Shown: positions 1-10,698 of the stretch, piece after piece | Numbering within the stretch: the stretch's first letter is position 1 | How the letters are laid out: each line of letters begins with the position of its first letter | Assembly (NCBI GenBank): GCA_030765065.1 | Contig: CM060980.1 | Location: 57,334,364-57,398,363 of the forward strand | Origin: Deroplatys truncata | Taxonomy: Eukaryota > Arthropoda > Insecta > Mantodea > Mantidae | DNA length: 64,000 nucleotides | Reading direction: 5' to 3' | The notes under the pieces: generated by a model | What the model was told of the DNA's origin: nothing | Database searches by the model: none | Seen by the model: only the letters and a program-made list of their open reading frames with translations | Translations under genes and position numbers: made by a program

Positions 1-466
1 TGTGTGGTACATTTTCGTCTATCGCTTAACATTTACCAGTTATATAAGATTATACAAAATTCCTTCCGAATGAAGAGGACTTCAAAGGCTTCTCCCAGTA
101 CATAACCTTACATTTTATTTGTGATGTAAATATCTTTAGTATATGGTACTTTAATCAAAATCGTTACAGCCATTTTTAACAAAAACAAAAATTTTCGAAA
201 AAATGCGACTTCGCGTCGCATTCTTGGAATATCCTGAACTTAAATACCAATGTTGGTGATTATACCACTCTTTATTTTTGAGTTATATTGTTCACGGACA
301 CACACACACACATACGCGCGTGCACACTGATGGTTTTTTAAAAAGGCTTTTTTTTTGGATTCGGGGGGCCTCAAATCATGTATTTCCCGTGAAATATTTA
401 TATCGAATTTTTGGGTGGAATACAATACTTCCCCTGCTTACTGTACGCAGTGAAGAAAGTAAAAAG
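1..466 (-). repeat. Family A (HINE-like) repeat, cut by window edge
   Basis: This is the 5' half of a family A copy read on the minus strand, diverged from the young consensus. The hallmark order is visible: the AATCAAAATCGTTA block near 153, a CA tract at 299-315, the GGGTGGAATACAATACTTCCCC block near 413-435, and a decayed edge GAAGAAAGTAA near 453. The 3' part lies outside the window. A frame covering 278-538 runs through this repeat and is not a gene. Confidence 0.85.
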
Positions 467-991
467 ATTATGGAAGCAGAATTAAACGATAGTGAACGTT
501 ACCGAGAAGTGCTCTTGTCTTATGATTTCGCGGAATGAGATGAATTTGTTACAATTTAGTTTTGACTTCAACTGCGTAGGTCGCAAATAAAATCCTGCCG
601 CCAGAATTCCCGGAAGCCTTTTGCAGCAGTCATTAAATGAATAGGCATCCATATTTTATATTACCAGTTGGACGAGCGGGTTGCAGAAAGCTTTCTTTTT
701 CTGTCTCTTCCATAAGCCACAAGGTAAACTTTTATACTGTTTCTAAGGAAACCGCTTGTCTATGACTGTAAGGGACAACATTAAAGGTATATATGTATAC
801 TACAAAATGAGTAAACACACATACATTAATGCAAGCGAAATGAGAACTCTGCATATATCCTCATATTGCGTTACCTAAAGAGGAGGTATACAAGAAATGA
901 AATACAGGAGCATTCAAGCCTAGTACTTAAAGCACTTTTCTTTGAAGGATTAATGCATGACTCTTCAAGAGCGTAAATATTTTGCATACAA
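467..991. other. No recognisable feature
   Basis: AT-rich unique-looking sequence between two family A copies. I see no coding pattern, RNA gene or inverted ends. Confidence 0.5.
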
Positions 992-1600
992 ATACTGATT
1001 TGTTGCATTCACATGAATTTCCCTACTTACTCTTCTTCAAACTATATGCCGCTATGTGTAGGCTTTGAAATTCCATACCAATACCGAAACAACAGTTGAG
1101 AAAACTGCAATAACTCGGAATATCTCGGAAATTATTAAAGCCACAAAAAATTATTGGCCTTAAACGGTATGTTTTAATGGGATCTATGGGACTTCAGAGG
1201 CTTTTCCCAGAAATTTCAAAGATATACATTTCATTTGTGATGCTAATATCTTAAACATAAAGTATTTTAATCAAAATAGTTAAAGAAGATAAAAAAATAA
1301 AGGCATATTACATGTAAAGGGTAGTTTGGAATGAGGGAATTTTCTTCAATATCTGCACGTGTAATGCTTGAAAAATGCTGAACTTAAATACCAAGTTTGG
1401 TATTCAACCTACTTTTACTTTTAGATTCATGCTGTCCACAAACACACACATACAGCGACAGACTTTTTTTCTAAAAACCATTTTTTCGATTCGGCGAGCC
1501 TCAAAGCGTGTGTTTACGGTGAAATTTAGGCATCTAATTTTTTGATCGAATGCAGTACTTCCCCTACTTACTATAGGTAATAAGTAGGGAAACTGAAAGT
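992..1600 (-). repeat. Family A repeat, internally deleted old copy
   Basis: Both ends are recognisable. The 3' edge (ACTGATTTGTTGCATTCACATGA) starts near 993 and the 5' edge with CCCCTACTTACTATAGG is near 1560-1580. About 250 bp of the 3' half is missing compared with full copies. The CA tract is short (near 1438-1450). The heavy divergence suggests an old insertion. Confidence 0.8.
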
Positions 1601-1686
1601 GTAAAAAATGGTATGTTTTCTTTTGTATAATAATGCGTTTAATTGCAACCAGAGAAGCTTAGAAGTGAGTCTCTAATAAGGAGAGA

Positions 1687-1975
1687 GCGTCCTCCGTGGT
1701 GTAGTGGTTACCATGCTAGCCTAGCCTCTAGTTTTCGAGGTCGCGGGTTCAAACCCGGCGAAGGGCGATGGAGTTTTTTCGGGCGTAAAAATACTTAGCA
1801 TGGCTTCCTTCGGAAGGGAAGTAAAGCCGGTGGTCCCATGTCGTAGATTTACGACACGTAAAAGAGCCTCAAGTCTGATAAAGAGGCTTCTGAGCAAAAT
1901 TACCGGTGTTTCACGCCCAATACAGAATGGGACGCTAAGGACCATAGCGTCCATAAATAAAACTCAATTTAATTT
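1687..1975 (+). mobile_element. tRNA-derived SINE with target-site duplication
   Basis: The element begins with a tRNA-like head: an A-box-like TGGTGTAGTGG near 1698 and a B-box-like GGTTCAAACCC near 1747. The body contains TTCCTTCGGAAGGGAAG near 1806 and the AAGCCGGTGGTCCC motif seen in arthropod SINEs. Near the tail is a perfect hairpin (8-bp arms, 1930-1952), followed by an A/T-rich 3' end. The flanks match over 12 bases with one mismatch (AATAAGGAGAGA at 1675-1686, AATAAGGGGAGA at 1976-1987), which fixes both ends. Pol III would transcribe it; mobility would depend on a LINE reverse transcriptase. Frames across it on both strands are incidental. Confidence 0.85.
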
Positions 1976-2199
1976 AATAAGGGGAGATGCAACAGAAATC
2001 CAAGAAGTCATGAAGTGCAGTAATTTCAGTGCTGTAACTGAAGTAAATCTCTTATTTGCTCGTCTATATCAAATACCTAGTGAATTCTAATCCTTTTCAA
2101 ATAACCATATTTGTTATTAGATGAATATTACATTTTTCTTTAAGTTTTACATCGCTGTAACTGGAAAACCATAAAAGATACAAAAAAGCGTCTAAGACC

Positions 2200-2737
2200 T
2201 CAACAGGACTGGGACTAGGAGCGGAGGGGGAATTAGCACCTCGGCCTATGTGATCTTTTGTGCCTAAGCCCCGGGAGGGAGGGTTGAGGTACGAGGAGAC
2301 AGAATGCGGCAGGACCAGGAGGAACGACAGGGCGGAGGTCAGGGTCCGTACCTTTTTAGATTGAAACTCCACGGATGGCACCGGCTCCCCTCCCCCCTGC
2401 AAGCTTTCACATCCCACTAGGGGGTTCGGGACTCAGAGACCGCCCCCATTCCCGGGTATGAAGTGTTACAGAGAGCATTCTTTTCTCTGCTATGGGGCTC
2501 CCGCTTGCACTTGCAACCACGAAACACCAATCAGATGAAAGGTGAAGTGAAATGAGAATGGAGCTGAAATAGAGGGACAGGAAATTAGTGGGATGTAATG
2601 AAGTTTCCCAACATTCGCCTAGTGACCCGAGGAAACCCCCAAAATCACCCATGGATCAGCAAGGTCGGCCGCGGGAATTGAACCTACAAGCTCCCGAATG
2701 CTGGCTACAGATGCCGTCTGAGCCATCCCTCTCAACA
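2200..2737 (-). mobile_element. tRNA-derived SINE, long-body family
   Basis: Read on the minus strand, the right end is tRNA-like: an A-box-like GATGGCTCAGACGG near 2715-2730 and a B-box GGTTCAATTCC near 2675-2688. A core follows containing TTTCCTCGGGTCACTAGGCG, then AATGTTGG. The same core recurs near 29530, 31210, 32270 and 44480, which defines a family. The left boundary is approximate because the body ends without a clear tail. The two long minus-strand frames here are non-coding SINE sequence. Confidence 0.75.
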
Positions 2738-2740
2738 CAG

Positions 2741-3085
2741 TTTAGTTCTGATTAAATGTTTTTGGCATTAACCATTTCCGAGATATTCATTGTTATTGGT
2801 TTGAATTTTCCAATACCTTATCATACATTTTTGAAGTGCTATCACCGTTAATTTCATTCTCGCGTTGTCATGCAAAGAACATGTAATTTCAAAGCCATCA
2901 TATCACCCACGTTTTAAATTTGATTAACGCTTCAGCCTCCTTGTATGTACAACGAAATGTGTAATGAAACTATATCGGTTAGTATGAAATGGATAGAAAA
3001 ACATTTTGTAAGGATGTTTTTGTAGAAGAAATATAGACATAAACGATAGTGGGTACAGGAGGTCATATAAATGTAACATGTCACC
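2741..3085 (+). repeat. Family A repeat, 3' half only (old copy)
   Basis: Only the downstream half survives: CATTTCCGAGATATTC near 2773, the CTACAACGAAATGTG-type block near 2947, and a decayed 3' end near 3075. The neighbouring SINE abuts its left side. At ATTTTTGAAGTG (near 2830) this copy shows the uninterrupted version of a site occupied by another copy at 62277-63103. Confidence 0.75.
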
Positions 3086-3216
3086 ATGATGAATACTTTC
3101 TGCATGACTTAAAAACTAAACAAAAGACACTTGCCAAAACACTAGTCTTCCACCTCCTTCTTGGTTGTATATTGAAATAAAATAACAAAGAATTCGAAAT
3201 AATCATATACTCTTTT

Positions 3217-4071
3217 TTACTTTCTCTACTACGTATAGAAGGTAAGTAGGGGAAGTAGATATTGTATTCCACCCAAAAATTCGATACCAAGATTTCACCG
3301 GAAATACATGTTTTGAGACCCCCTGAATAAAAAAAAAGAGCATTTTTGGAAACATGTCCGTGTGTGTGTGTGTGTGTGTGTGTGTCTGTGAACAGTATAA
3401 CTCAGAAAAGAACAGTCGGATAAACACCAAACTTGGTATATAGGTTCAGTATCTTCCAAAAATGAGACACGACGGTTTTCAAGAAAATCCCCCCACCCCA
3501 GATTACCCTTTACATGGAACATTTTTCGAAAATTTTAATTTTCTCAAAAATGACTCTAAAGATATTGATTAAAATATCATATGTTAAAGATATTTTTATG
3601 GCAAATAAAATGTATATCTTGAATTTTCTGGGAATGTCTCCAAAAGTATTCTTCATTGTGAACGACTTTTGCATAACTGGTAAACCATAAGCGATAGACA
3701 TACGTTTACTACACAAAAAATGTAGATCGCGTTAAAATACACAATTTATGTCATATACATTTTTTTGTTGGGTGAACCGTTTTCGAGATATTGCTTGTTA
3801 TTCCCTTAAATTTTCCAATACTTATACTTTTTCTCAAATTCGTTATTCATTTTTTTTGTCCTGGTAATGCAAAGAGAATGGAATACTCCACATAGCAACC
3901 ACCTCTTAAAATATTTGACTATCGCTTAAAGCCTATCAATTCCCCTTGCATCTACAAGAAAATTAGCAATAAAATTAACATCTCGATATCTCGAATAACA
4001 TGAAGCATAAGGAGAATAAACGTTTGTAAAAAGAGTAGAGAAAGTTATGTGAGTGTAACACATCAGATTTT
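3217..4071 (+). repeat. Family A (HINE-like) repeat, full-length copy
   Basis: A complete, little-diverged 855-bp copy that shows the family layout. The 5' end is TTACTTTCTCTACTACG, directly followed by a small hairpin region. Next come the GTATTGTATTCCACCC block, a TG tract at 3361-3384, a conserved AT-rich body, an AGAGTAGAGAAAGT inverted repeat of the 5' edge near 4032, a hairpin built on ATGTG/CACAT, and the terminus CATCAGATTT. No long frame is conserved among copies, so it is non-coding and non-autonomous. The asymmetric inverted repeats, terminal hairpin, internal microsatellite and lack of target duplication resemble Helentron-derived HINE/DINE-1 elements. A MITE is the alternative. 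Confidence 0.9.
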
Positions 4072-4872
4072 ATTATAATAAGCTTTTTGGGATGAGGGCG
4101 AGCATGGACAAAAGAGTGGAAAATATGACAGAGGAAGAAAGACTGAGGTAAAGACCGAAAATGTATAAAAAGAAGGAAAGAGAAGAGAAAAGGAGAGGGA
4201 GAGTGAGAGGATAATATCCACATTTAGCTATATAGAGCTAGCAGGGTTCTGCTAGTGTGAGAATAAAGTCATCATTCATTTTAATTCAAATGCTAGGTTG
4301 CATCCGCATTTTATTGCCTTCAGAAGACGAGCAACATAGGGTTCTAAGATGCACAAATCATTAATTAAATCCATTTTAAAGTCTCAAAACCTACAAATAC
4401 TACAAGTTGGATAATGTTCAGAAAAGTGTGAGAATTGCAGCATTCCAATCTGAGTATAAAAATCGACAGTAGTAATTTTATAACCAGCATTAGAATACGT
4501 TGGCCTTTTACTGTCATAAAATAACAGTTTTAGCTCCATGTTCCTTGTAATCAAGTATCATAAAGTACGCGCTCACGGTTGTTACACGATAAGGTATGAG
4601 ACTTCGTTTATTTGCTGATGCTTCTTTGAGTGGCTAATCAGAAAGCATGCAGCAGTTACTCTTTTTCCTTTGTCTTATGCCTCCCAGTAGTTAGTAGAAC
4701 TACACAGTTCACTGTAAATGAAGGAGTTTGAAAATTAGGCACTATCGAACGAACATGAGAATATAATGATACCCATCTGTGAAATTTCTAAAATGACCAA
4801 TATCGATGCACTTAGAATTTTAATATTTGCCGGCGATCAGGGCTTAATGTATAACGTGTAGAGCAAATTTCA
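4072..4872. other. No recognisable feature
   Basis: AT-rich sequence between a family A copy and a Tc1/mariner-type element. The purine-rich stretch 4130-4210 is low complexity. Nothing codes. Confidence 0.5.
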
Positions 4873-4874
4873 TA

Positions 4875-6847
4875 CACCGGGTGAGTCTTCTCAGCCTGCG
4901 GATTGAGAAGTTATGCAGTCCCGGAGATGTACAGGCTATGTCATAAACACTGTCCACTGCATCACGTCGTATCAATTTCGGCCGAAATGACTGCTTTACA
5001 CTGTGATCCGTGCAGTGGCTTACACTCTAGCGCAACAGTGTGCGCGTTGTCCTTCAGTGGTGAAGGTCTGAGGTCCAAATACTGCCATTTGAAGGTGCTT
5101 TTTATGTTTAGTAAAGTTAACGAGAGCTGATAGTTTGGTATGGAACGTCATTTCACTTAATTAGTTTAATTATGTGAATTTCATTGAAATACAAATTGTT
5201 GCTTGTTTCAATATACTTTAATGAAACATCATAAATAAATGCATATTATTGTAATTATAGCTTACAAACATAAGACATTATTAAATAACACTTTACTATT
5301 TAAAGCTATTCTTTCATACAAAAGAAAGCCAATAAATTTTTCTGAGAGTTTACAAAATGCAGTACGTACATACGTACTAGATAATGTTTGCAAACCCAAA
5401 TTATGATCGTTGTGAACCTCTCTGGTTCCTAAAGTAGTGCATTTAACAGTGACTATGACTAATTATGACATTATGCCGGACCATCACACAGATGAACCTT
5501 TAAAATTTACCCGTTTCCTCCATGTGGTTGTAATATGTGTTCGAAGTGGCCACCATGCCGGCGTTTGCAAGATCTCAGTCTAACCATCATCGCCAGCCTA
5601 ATCTGGCGTACCTTGGTCGGTGTGATGTCACGGCAAGCTAAGATGATGCGTTCCCTGAGCTGCTGAGGGACCATTGGTACACGATATCTTTAAGATAACC
5701 CCATAAGAAGAAATCTAATGGGTGAGCGTGCTGGCCACCCTAATGGTCCATGCCGTGCGATTCACCGCTTAGGGTAAGTGGCATCGAGATAAGCCGTTAC
5801 ACGACGGATCGAATGAGCTGGCGCCCCATCATGTTGGTACCACATAGTCGGTTCTGCAACGGCACTTCATCCAATAGAGTAGGCAGCTGGTGTTGTAAGA
5901 AATGGATATAGAAATTCCAAGTGAGTTGGCCATCACAAGAATACGGGCCTATTAGATGATCACCAAATATACCAGCCCAAACGTTGAAACCCCATAGGTC
6001 TTGTAAGGCCGCCTCTCGCATCCAAAGTGGGTTTACAGTGCTGCAGTAATGCATGTTGTGGCGATTTACATGGCCTGTGTTGTAGAACCCTGCTTCGTCT
6101 GTTAATAACACAGTTGCCAAAAATGTGTATCTTGTTCAGTTTGTTGTATGATCCACCTAGCGAACGCCACTCTCCGTCCATGGTCCGGCTGCAGTAGCTC
6201 CTGGTGTAGTTGAAGATGATAAGGGTGAAGCTTTGCATTCTCCACGCAGAAGTTCCCAAATATTGAACTGCTTGTGAATGTCCCTCGTACTACAATGCGG
6301 ATGCTGAACGACATAGTCAGTCACACGATCCGTCGTTGCTTGGTCACAGACATGGTAATCTCTTCGTGGATGTGGCCCCTTGTGCACTGTTCCTGATTCC
6401 AGAAGGCGGTTCGCAACTCGCAAAAACGTGTGATCTGTAGGAACTGTTCTCTGCGGAAACCCCCATTGGCACAGATGCACTTCCCCGTATGCTAACAGCA
6501 TGTCCAGATACTCTCTATTCGAAAACATTGTTCCACAGTGAGCACGAACGGCTGGAACTTCGTACTTATATGCAAATCCACTTTCTAGTGCATTCGGAAA
6601 GCAATCATGATTTGCTAGAACGTTCTCGAAACAAGAATAGAAATGAATATAAAAACCCATTTATTTGCAGGCACGATTCGAACTTCCGTCCTTCACCATG
6701 ACTTTCCACCATTGCTCTACTAGAACACGTTAACAACGAGCACCACCGTAGCCCCAATCAGCGGTGTCAGAACCTGCATTTCCCATCGTCTGTAAAATGC
6801 AGAGTTGCCTAGTTACCAGTCCGCAGGACGAGAAGACTCACGCGGTA
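4875..6847 (-). mobile_element. Tc1/mariner-type DNA transposon with inverted ends
   Basis: A 1,973-bp element bounded by imperfect terminal inverted repeats. The left end reads CCGGGTGAGTCTTCTC and the right end, on the minus strand, reads CCGCGTGAGTCTTCTC; both continue into CCTGCGGA-YTG. TA dinucleotides at 4873-4874 and 6848-6849 fit the TA target duplication of the Tc1/mariner superfamily. It encodes one transposase on the minus strand, now frameshifted. The right end lies about 30 bp from a family A copy. Non-coding DNA fills 4920-5500 and 6661-6810. The match between the two ends, more than 30 bases with a few changes, implies an old but intact outline. Confidence 0.85.
5507..6660 (-). 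pseudogene. Tc1/mariner-type transposase, frameshifted
   Basis: This would cut and rejoin DNA at the element ends. The N-terminal part (6660 down to about 6260) carries a helix-turn-helix segment of the DUF4817 type, including MFSNREYLDMLLAYGE and FPQRTVPTDHTFLRVANRLL. The frame then shifts near 6260-6310 and again near 6100-6120. The DDE catalytic part has LTDEAGFYNTGHVN (first acid), WYQHDGAPAHS near 5840 (second) and PLDFFLWGYLKDIVY near 5695-5735 (third). The third motif needs another frame change, and an in-frame stop precedes it. The C-terminus GGHFEHIL ends at a stop near 5507. At least three frame breaks make it inactive. The superfamily assignment is firm; the exact family name is not. 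Confidence 0.85.
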
Positions 6848-6879
6848 TATTTTTAAATTAAGTCCCAAGATATTAATTT

Positions 6880-7738
6880 TTACTTTCTCTACTACGTATA
6901 GTAAGTAGAGGAAGTATTGTATTCCACTCAAAAATTCGATACCGAGATTTCACCAGAAATACATGTTTTGAGACCCCTGAATCCAGAAAAAGCATTTTTT
7001 GAAACATGTCCGTGTGTGTGTCTGTGTGTCTGTGTGTGTGTGTCTGTGAACAGCATAACTCAGAAACGAACAGTCGGATAAACACCAAACTTGGTATTTA
7101 GGTTCAGTATCTTCCAGAGATCCGACACGAAGGTTTACAACAAAATCCTCCCCACCCCAGACTACCCTTTACATGGAAAATGTTTCGAAAATTTTAATTT
7201 TCTCAAAATGGGCTCTAAAGATTTTGATTAAAATATCATATGTTTAAAATGTCATAAATATGTTTTATGACAAATGACATGTATATCTCGAATTTTCTGG
7301 TAATGTCTCCAAAAGTGTTCTTCATTGTGAACGACATTTGCATAACTGGTAAACCATAAGAGATAGACAAAACTTTATTACACAAAAAATGTAGATCGCG
7401 TTAAAATACACAATTTATGTCGTATATATTTTTTTTGTTGAGTGAACCATTTTCGAGATATTGCTTGTTATTCCCTTAAATTTTCCAATACTTATACTTT
7501 TTCTCAAATTCGTTATTCATTTTTTTGTCCTGCTAATGCAAAGAGAATGGAATACTCCACATAGCAACCAGCTCTTAAACGCTTAAAGCCAATTCCCCTT
7601 GCATCTACAAGAATATTAGCAATAAGATTAACATCTCGATATCTCGATTAACATGAAGCATATGGAGATTAAGCGTTTGTAAAAAATAGGTTGTACAAGA
7701 GTAGAGAAAGTCATGTGAGTGTAACACATCAGATTTTT
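6880..7738 (+). repeat. Family A repeat, full-length young copy
   Basis: Both termini are intact: TTACTTTCTCTACTACG-type start and CATCAGATTTTT end, 859 bp. The microsatellite is an interrupted (TG)n/TCTGTG run at 7011-7048. Relative to the copy at 3217 it lacks the ATATTTGACTATCG segment near 7580 through a short deletion. Confidence 0.9.
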
Positions 7739-8987
7739 ATTAATCTTTTTGCTGTTTTGAAGAAGTTTGGAAGTGGATTTTTAATTACCCTAATAGTTCG
7801 GGAAAAACAAATGTTAAATATGAGTACTTAATTTTTGCTAAAAATTTACACATTATGAGTTTTATTATTTAAAAGCACCAAAACTAAACATGTTAACAAA
7901 AAATCATCTTATCATTTTTATCCCGTTTCTCATAATGAGGTATACAAAATTTCATTCATTTACACGAAAAAGTGTGGAGTAATTTCAAAATGAGAATGTG
8001 CCGACAAATGAAAACCCGAGGAATGAGAATTTAAAAGTCATAATGCTAAAATAACAGTTTCTGACTTTAATCTGTCTAAAAATCATTTAGTGCATACAAA
8101 GGCCCTCATTCATTTTCTTCTTCTCTGCAGCTAATTTAGTGTTTGAAGATTCCTGAAATTTTCTTGAATGGTTTTTCCGTTTAATGTTGATAAAACTTAA
8201 TGTATTAGACACAAAGAAGTGAAGTAGAAGGTGGTAGTGTTTAATAATAACAAAATCATTATTTATGAATTTTGACAAAATTTGGTTTGTTTTTTTCCTA
8301 GATGGGTTTTCTTGAATGTTCATTTAGTGCAGGTTATACAACAGCAACTCTTTCTAGTGTGCATTTTCTGTGGTAGGATAGAATAAATTGAAGATTCAGC
8401 ATAGTTTCAGGGAAAGAAAACGCTTTTGCTTTGCTCTAGAAGAAAGAAATGCATAACATCTAATAAAGAGAGATTAGTATGTGAGGTAATGTAGCTCAGT
8501 AGGTACAAATGAAGTTGCTGGTTTGAAATACATCACTGAGGCTTAATAAAATTTGTAGCCATTAAGTAGGACCACAAAACCTTCAAACTTTCTGTACATT
8601 ACAGGTCTGAATGAGAACCCGCCTTATGAATTTTATCACATCTATCTGTGCCGATTATTTTTCTTCTCCGCAAAATTACGTTTTTCTCTATACGTCCGTG
8701 TTGTGATACTTAGTTTGCTCACGTCTGGGGCTGGCGGTGCCCCGTTTTGTTTTTCTTATGAACGTTTGTGAGGGTGCTAGTGGATGAGGGTTGTTGAGTT
8801 GGAACCGGGGATGATATCAGGTTATTGCCGGCGATTGGGTCTCGTGAGTTGTTGAGAGTGTTACACCTTTTTTGATTTTCGTTTCCTTGAGCATTAAAAT
8901 CATGTAACAGACATTTGGCCATTGTTCTGTCTGCTTTACAGCTTCCATGTTTGTCTTACTGGGTTTATTTTAGAGCTGTTTCTTGGT
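7739..8987. other. Mostly unrecognised; possible decayed SINE near 8480-8560
   Basis: AT-rich DNA without coding signal. At 8480-8560 a TAGCTCAGTAGG stretch followed by GGTTTGAAATAC resembles degenerate A and B boxes of a tRNA-derived SINE, but no body or duplication confirms it. The G/T-rich stretch 8700-8830 has no assignment. Confidence 0.35.
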
Positions 8988-9483
8988 TTAGTACTTTCTT
9001 TACCACATACATAATGGGTAGCTAAGGTATTGTATTCCACACAAAGACTGAATACCGAGATTTCACCGAAAATATATATTTTGGGGATTTCTAAATAAAA
9101 AAAAGCATTTTTAGAAAATGATCTGTGTGTGTGCGTGTGTGTGTGTGTCTGTGAACAACATAACTCTCAAAAACGAAAAGTTGGATAAACTTGGTATCGG
9201 TTCATTACCTTGCAAAAATGCGACACGAAGATTTTCAATAAAATCCCCCGCCCCAGATTACCCTTTAAATGGAACATTTTTCGAAATTTTTTATTTTTTA
9301 AAAAATGGCCCTAACGATTTTGATGAATATATCACACATTAAAGATATTTGCATGACAAATAAAATGCACATCTTGAATTTTCTGGGAATAGCCTGTAAA
9401 GCTCATCATTCGGAAGGAATTCTGTGTAATTTTGTTTAACTGATAAACGTTAAGCGATAGACGAAATCATACTACACAAAAAA
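8988..9483 (+). repeat. Family A repeat, old copy, left part of a split element
   Basis: An older family A copy, starting with TAGTACTTTCTTTACC and carrying a TG tract at 9123-9151. It breaks off inside the ACTACACAAAAAA block. The same element resumes at 10329, so it was interrupted by the copy lying between. Confidence 0.85.
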
Positions 9484-10328
9484 TCTGATGAATACGCTCA
9501 CATGACTTTCTCTACTCTCGTACAAACTATTTTTACAAACGCTTATTCTCCTTATGCTTCATGTTAATCGAGATATCGAGATGTTAAACTTATTGCTAAT
9601 TTTCTTGTAGATGCAAGGGGAATTGGTAGGCTTTAAGCGATAGTCAAATATTTTAAGAGCTGGTTGCTATGAGCAGTATTCCATTCTCTTTGCATTAGCA
9701 GGACAAAAAAATGAATAACGAATTTGAGAAAAAGTATAAGTATTGGAAAATTTAAGGGAATAACAAGCAATATCTCGAAAATGGTTCACTCAACAAAAAA
9801 ATGTATATAACATAAACTGTGTATTTTAATGCGATCTACATTTTTTGTGTAGTAAAAGTTTGTCTATCTCTTATGGTTTACCAGTTATGCAAAAGTCGTT
9901 CACAATGAAGAATACTTTTGGAGACTTCCCAGAAAATTCGAAATATGCATTTCATTTGTCATAAAAATATCTTAAACATATGATATTTTAATGAAAATCG
10001 TTAGAGCCATTTTTGAGAAAATTAAAATTTTCGAAAAATTTTCCATGTAAAGGGTGATCTGGGGTGGGGAGATTTTCTTGAAAATCTTCGTGTCGCATCT
10101 CTGGAAGATACTGAACCTAAATACCAAGTTTGGTGTTTATCCGACTGTTCGTTTCTGAGTTAATCTGTTCACAGACACACACAGACACACACACGGACAT
10201 GTTTCCAAAAAGGCTCTTTTCGGATTCAGCGGGTCACAAAAAATATATTTCCGGCGAAATCTCGGTATCGAAATTTTGGGTTGAATACAATACTTCCCCT
10301 ACTTGCTATACGTGGTACAGAAAGTAAA
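9484..10328 (-). repeat. Family A repeat, full copy nested in an older copy
   Basis: A full-length minus-strand copy of about 845 bp. Its 3' edge ATCTGATG begins in the A-run at 9478-9483 and its 5' edge GTACAGAAAGTAA ends near 10327. The flanking older copy reads straight across the insertion (ACTACACAAAAAA left, AAATGTAGTTCTC right), with only A residues extra. The insertion therefore made no recognisable target duplication. Confidence 0.92.
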
Positions 10329-10698
10329 AATGTAGTTCTCTTTAAAACACATAATTTATTTGAAATAAGTTTTTGTTACATAAGCCATTTCTGAGACACC
10401 CGTTATTAAAGGCTTCTAATTGGTGGTCATTCTCTTATAAGTCGTTTCAACATTCAGTGTTTCTCGCTTGGAAAGAGTATGGAATTTTAAGGCCAGCGTG
10501 TAGCGTTTCCGGTTCTTAAATATTTGACTATCGCCGTTCCCTTTGTATCTGTAACGAAATATGCAATGTAGCTGTTTCTGCAAAGGTTTATTCGGATTAA
10601 AATGTAGTAGATAGAAGAATAAGCTTTAGTAGGAGTAGTTGGATACCCACTAATAAAGATACAGGGCAGAGAAAGTCATATGAAGTAACACATTAGAT
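10329..10698 (+). repeat. Family A repeat, old copy, right part of the split element
   Basis: Continuation of the element broken at 9483: the TGTAGTTCTCTTTAAAACAC block, GGAATTTTAAGGCCAGCG, and a 3' end near CATTAGATTTTG. It belongs to an older subfamily in which the CCACTAATAAA stretch replaces the young CTTGTACAAACTA block. Confidence 0.82.

Noticed and set aside
278..538. Frames containing THTHTH or KMLF...FRGSQN repeated in many places (for example 3203, 6873, 10130, 19464, 49836, 52535)
   Set aside because: All are the same segment of family A around its CA tract; the translation is not conserved and no start context is shared.
1687..1760. A functional tRNA gene
   Set aside because: A and B boxes are present, but the cloverleaf acceptor stem does not close and a SINE body with target duplication follows.
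3217..4071. Family A as a classical MITE
   Set aside because: The inverted motif is terminal at only one end, and nested copies show no target duplication; not fully excluded without an autonomous partner.
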